A stretch of DNA of 7,180 nt from Roseburia sp. (lineage in GTDB: Bacteria > Bacillota > Clostridia > Lachnospirales > Lachnospiraceae), in contig JAGAIK010000444.1 in assembly GCA_017626625.1 (NCBI GenBank), positions 1 through 7,180 on the forward strand, in the 5' to 3' direction. The position numbers were made by a program, and so were the translations under genes. Shown one piece after another: positions 5,457-7,180 of the stretch; within the stretch, counting starts at the first letter, position 1, and each line of letters starts with the position of its first letter. The notes under the pieces were generated by a model. It saw only the letters and a program-made list of their open reading frames with translations. It ran no database searches and had not been told where the DNA came from.

Positions 5457-6200
5457 TTACACCACCGGAACTGCGCCTGTACCCAATATCACGCAAACAA
5501 AATACAGAATCAGCAAATGTACCGGATAGAACAGATAAAAGAAATACTTTATGTTCCACCCTCTTTTTCCGTTATAAAAATAAATGGGAATAAATGCCAG
5601 CACCGCAGGAAGCTCCCACCAAAAAAATGAGGCGCAGCCCGCCAGCACCTGGGGCACCCTTCTTCCGCGAAACAGATAAAGCACGACAATACACATCACG
5701 CCATAATAGCTGTAATCCGTTTTCAGGGCGTACGCCGCAAGCATTCCTGCCACAATGATTCCTGCAAAAATCAAAATCCGCAGTCCTATCCCCCACTCCT
5801 GTCTTTTCTCCACCTCTGCCAGAAGCATAATCGTAACCAGCCCTAAAAACAGGGTAAAGAAAACATTTTGATACCCAAACTCCAGCACTTTGCTGCTGAA
5901 TGCCAAATCAAAGGTGATTACGTACACAATCGCAAACAAAAATAACCGCAGCGCATTTTTTTTCCTGCTTCTGGTATGGATAAAACCCTCCACCAGCAAA
6001 AAGCAGTAGATAGGAAATGCAATTCTTCCAATGCTGCGCATCGCCTGATACAACACATACCATCCGGTGGATATGTCCCCCTCTGCCCCTGTAATTAGAA
6101 ATCTTGCCAGAACCGTCGCTGCGATATGGTCAATCAGCATTGTCACAACCGCAATCAGCTTCAGGCTGCTGCCGCTTATTCCCCGTCTTTGTTCACTCAT
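5457..6200 (-). CDS. TraX family membrane protein (putative acyltransferase)
   Basis: This is a 247-residue integral membrane protein of the TraX family. The founding member, on the F plasmid, N-acetylates pilin, but chromosomal relatives in Firmicutes are common and their substrate is unknown. Family features are LKLIAVVTMLIDHIAA (13-28), SIGRIAFPIYCFLLVEGFIHT (56-76), QNVFFTLFLG (111-120), TDYSYYGVM (161-169), and the C-terminal GKRGWNIKYFFYLFYPVHLL (211-230). About eight hydrophobic segments are visible, near 11-32, 58-75, 84-101, 112-129, 139-158, 164-178, 188-208 and 219-240. The ATG at 6200 has only a weak purine stretch (GAGAAGAGG) directly before it. It is kept because the conserved LKxIAxxxMLIDH block begins right after it. 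The gene lies 90 bases below pyrF and 44 bases above the AI-2E-family gene. No conjugation genes are nearby, so a pilus role is unlikely. Confidence 0.9.
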   Translation of the reverse strand: MSEQRRGISGSSLKLIAVVTMLIDHIAATVLARFLITGAEGDISTGWYVLYQAMRSIGRIAFPIYCFLLVEGFIHTRSRKKNALRLFLFAIVYVITFDLAFSSKVLEFGYQNVFFTLFLGLVTIMLLAEVEKRQEWGIGLRILIFAGIIVAGMLAAYALKTDYSYYGVMCIVVLYLFRGRRVPQVLAGCASFFWWELPAVLAFIPIYFYNGKRGWNIKYFFYLFYPVHLLILYFVCVILGTGAVPVV

Positions 6201-6241
6201 CCTCTTCTCTCATCTTTCTGCCACAAACTTTTCCTCATAAG

Positions 6242-6283
6242 GAAAAAGAGAAAGACAAGCTGCATGTTTGCCTTTCCCTTTTC
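6242..6283 (-). terminator. Imperfect hairpin between pyrF and traX, possible weak terminator
   Basis: Minus-strand arms 6268-6283 and 6242-6258 can pair over 16 base pairs with one bulged C and a few G·U pairs, around a 9-base loop. The 3' arm ends in CTCTTTTTC, but no clean T-run follows. It begins 7 bases after the pyrF stop. It could reduce, rather than stop, transcription into traX. Confidence 0.4.
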
Positions 6284-6290
6284 TTTTGTA

Positions 6291-6989
6291 TTAACCTACA
6301 AACTCCGCCACACATCTGCGGTATGCCGCCACCGGGTCCTCCGCCTGAGTAATCGGTCTGCCCACAACAATATAGTCGGAACCTAACTCCTTTGCTCTCG
6401 CAGGCGTAGTCACCCTCTTCTGGTCACCCACATCCCCGTCGGCAAAGCGCACTCCCGGCGTAATGGTAAGGAACTTCTCTCCGCACACTTCATGGACTTT
6501 TCCTGCCTCAAGCGGGGAGCATACCACGCCGTCAAGCCCGGCTTCCATGGTATTCTTTGCATAGTGCATCACCGTCTCATCAATCGGATGCTCTATCCAG
6601 AGTTCCTCCTGCATGGCTTCCTCGCTGGTGGAGGTAAGCTGGGTCACTGCAATCAACAACGGTCTGGTTCCGTCTGGTCTGGTCAGTCCCTCTAAGGCGC
6701 CCTGCATCATTGCCCTGGTTCCTGCCGCATGGACATTGCACATATCCACGTCAAGCCCGGACAACACAGCCATGGATTTTTTCACAGTGTTCGGTATATC
6801 ATGTAATTTTAAGTCTAAGAAAATCTTATGTCCCATTTTCTTAATGGTTCTTACGATTTCCGGTCCCTCTGCATAAAAAAGCTCCATTCCGATTTTTACG
6901 AATGGCTTTTCGTCCTTAAATTTGCTCAAAAAACTGACCACTTCATCTTTGCTGTTAAAGTCACAGGCAATGATTACATCTCTTCCCAT
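6291..6989 (-). CDS. pyrF: Orotidine 5'-phosphate decarboxylase
   Basis: PyrF catalyses the last step of de novo UMP synthesis, OMP to UMP plus CO2, in the cytoplasm. At 232 residues it has the length of the short bacterial type-1 (TIM-barrel) form. Key elements are ACD (8-10), the substrate-binding Lys32 in FVKIG, the catalytic Asp59-Lys61-Asp64 set in [13 protein letters not shown] (57-69), TPGVR (177-181), GDQKR (188-192) and IVVGRPIT (207-214) with the phosphate-binding Arg211. GGAGG lies 5 bases before the start, and a strong promoter lies just upstream. In many Firmicutes pyrF sits next to other pyr genes; none is seen here, though the right neighbour is outside the window. The product should be a homodimer with the active site at the interface, as known for the family. 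Confidence 0.97.
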   Translation of the reverse strand: MGRDVIIACDFNSKDEVVSFLSKFKDEKPFVKIGMELFYAEGPEIVRTIKKMGHKIFLDLKLHDIPNTVKKSMAVLSGLDVDMCNVHAAGTRAMMQGALEGLTRPDGTRPLLIAVTQLTSTSEEAMQEELWIEHPIDETVMHYAKNTMEAGLDGVVCSPLEAGKVHEVCGEKFLTITPGVRFADGDVGDQKRVTTPARAKELGSDYIVVGRPITQAEDPVAAYRRCVAEFVG

Positions 6990-7024
6990 AATATCCTCCG
7001 TATCTTCTGCTTTTTATTATTGAA

Positions 7025-7053
7025 ATCATACACTTCACCACTCTATTTGTCAA
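7025..7053 (-). promoter_or_regulatory. Strong sigma-A-type promoter of pyrF
   Basis: Minus-strand TTGACA (7048-7053) and TATGAT (7025-7030) are exactly 17 bases apart. The expected start lies near 7018, giving a leader of about 28 bases. No PyrR-type attenuator fits in so short a leader, so regulation, if any, should act at initiation. Confidence 0.85.
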
Positions 7054-7115
7054 GCCGCAGAAGGCTCCCTTTCTTCTTCCGTTTTTCCCTCCAAAAAGCG
7101 TTTTCATTCGCAGGT

Positions 7116-7144
7116 TTTATATTATTGATTTGACAAAACATCAA
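7116..7144 (-). promoter_or_regulatory. Possible second, upstream promoter for pyrF
   Basis: TTGATG (7139-7144) and TATAAA (7116-7121) lie 17 bases apart on the minus strand. The match is moderate and the region is AT-rich, so this could be chance. It would give a leader of about 120 bases. Confidence 0.25.
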
Positions 7145-7165
7145 AAAAAAACAAGTTTCCTGCTT
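7143..7165 (-). terminator. Possible terminator of a gene beyond the right edge
   Basis: On the minus strand AAGCAGG (7159-7165) can pair with CTTGTTT (7149-7155) across a three-base loop. There are two G·U pairs, and the hairpin runs into a stretch of nine T. The stem is weak, but the T-run directly after it is terminator-like. No coding sequence is visible in 7166-7180. Confidence 0.35.
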
Positions 7166-7180
7166 AGAGGGCATAAACAT

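Noticed and set aside
6200..6216. Six-codon leader peptide (Met-Arg-Glu-Glu-Asp-Glu) overlapping the traX start
   Set aside because: The ATG at 6212 has no clear ribosome site, the frame is too short to judge, and the overlap arises from the purine-rich GAGAAGAGGATGAG sequence.

Overview
The window reads as a stretch of a low-to-mid GC Firmicutes chromosome, most likely a gut Clostridia member such as a Lachnospiraceae. That placement is an inference from strong AGGAG/GGAGG ribosome sites, TTGACA/TATGAT-type promoters, and protein sequences of clostridial type. No mobile element, rRNA, complete tRNA or CRISPR array is visible. Every gene I can support lies on the minus strand, so transcription runs from right to left.

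Right half (about 7180 down to 4223). A strong promoter at 7025-7053 drives pyrF (OMP decarboxylase). Below it come a TraX-family membrane protein and an AI-2E/PerM-family membrane protein, and the unit closes at a perfect 17-bp inverted-repeat terminator (4223-4267). A weak imperfect hairpin lies between pyrF and traX, so the two membrane genes are probably expressed at least partly by readthrough from pyrF.

Middle (3927-4275). This 349-base spacer holds the terminator, a second small hairpin, a very doubtful 34-codon ORF with its own GGAGG, an unexplained 7-bp stem ending in GCCA, and the promoter for the next operon.

Left half (3926 down to 1). This is a tightly packed thiamine salvage operon: thiM (hydroxyethylthiazole kinase), then a thiE-HAD fusion (thiamine-phosphate synthase joined to a HAD phosphatase), then thiD (HMP/HMP-P kinase), then an EamA/DMT transporter cut by the left edge. 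ThiM phosphorylates thiazole alcohol, ThiD makes HMP-PP, and ThiE joins them into thiamine monophosphate. The fused HAD domain may remove that phosphate, and the transporter may move a precursor or product. Both roles are inferred from position only.

The points most worth a second look are the ThiE-HAD fusion, a roughly 65-residue hydrophilic insertion in ThiM, and a thi operon whose visible promoter leaves a leader far too short for a TPP riboswitch. I do not see convincing evidence of a wholly new system.
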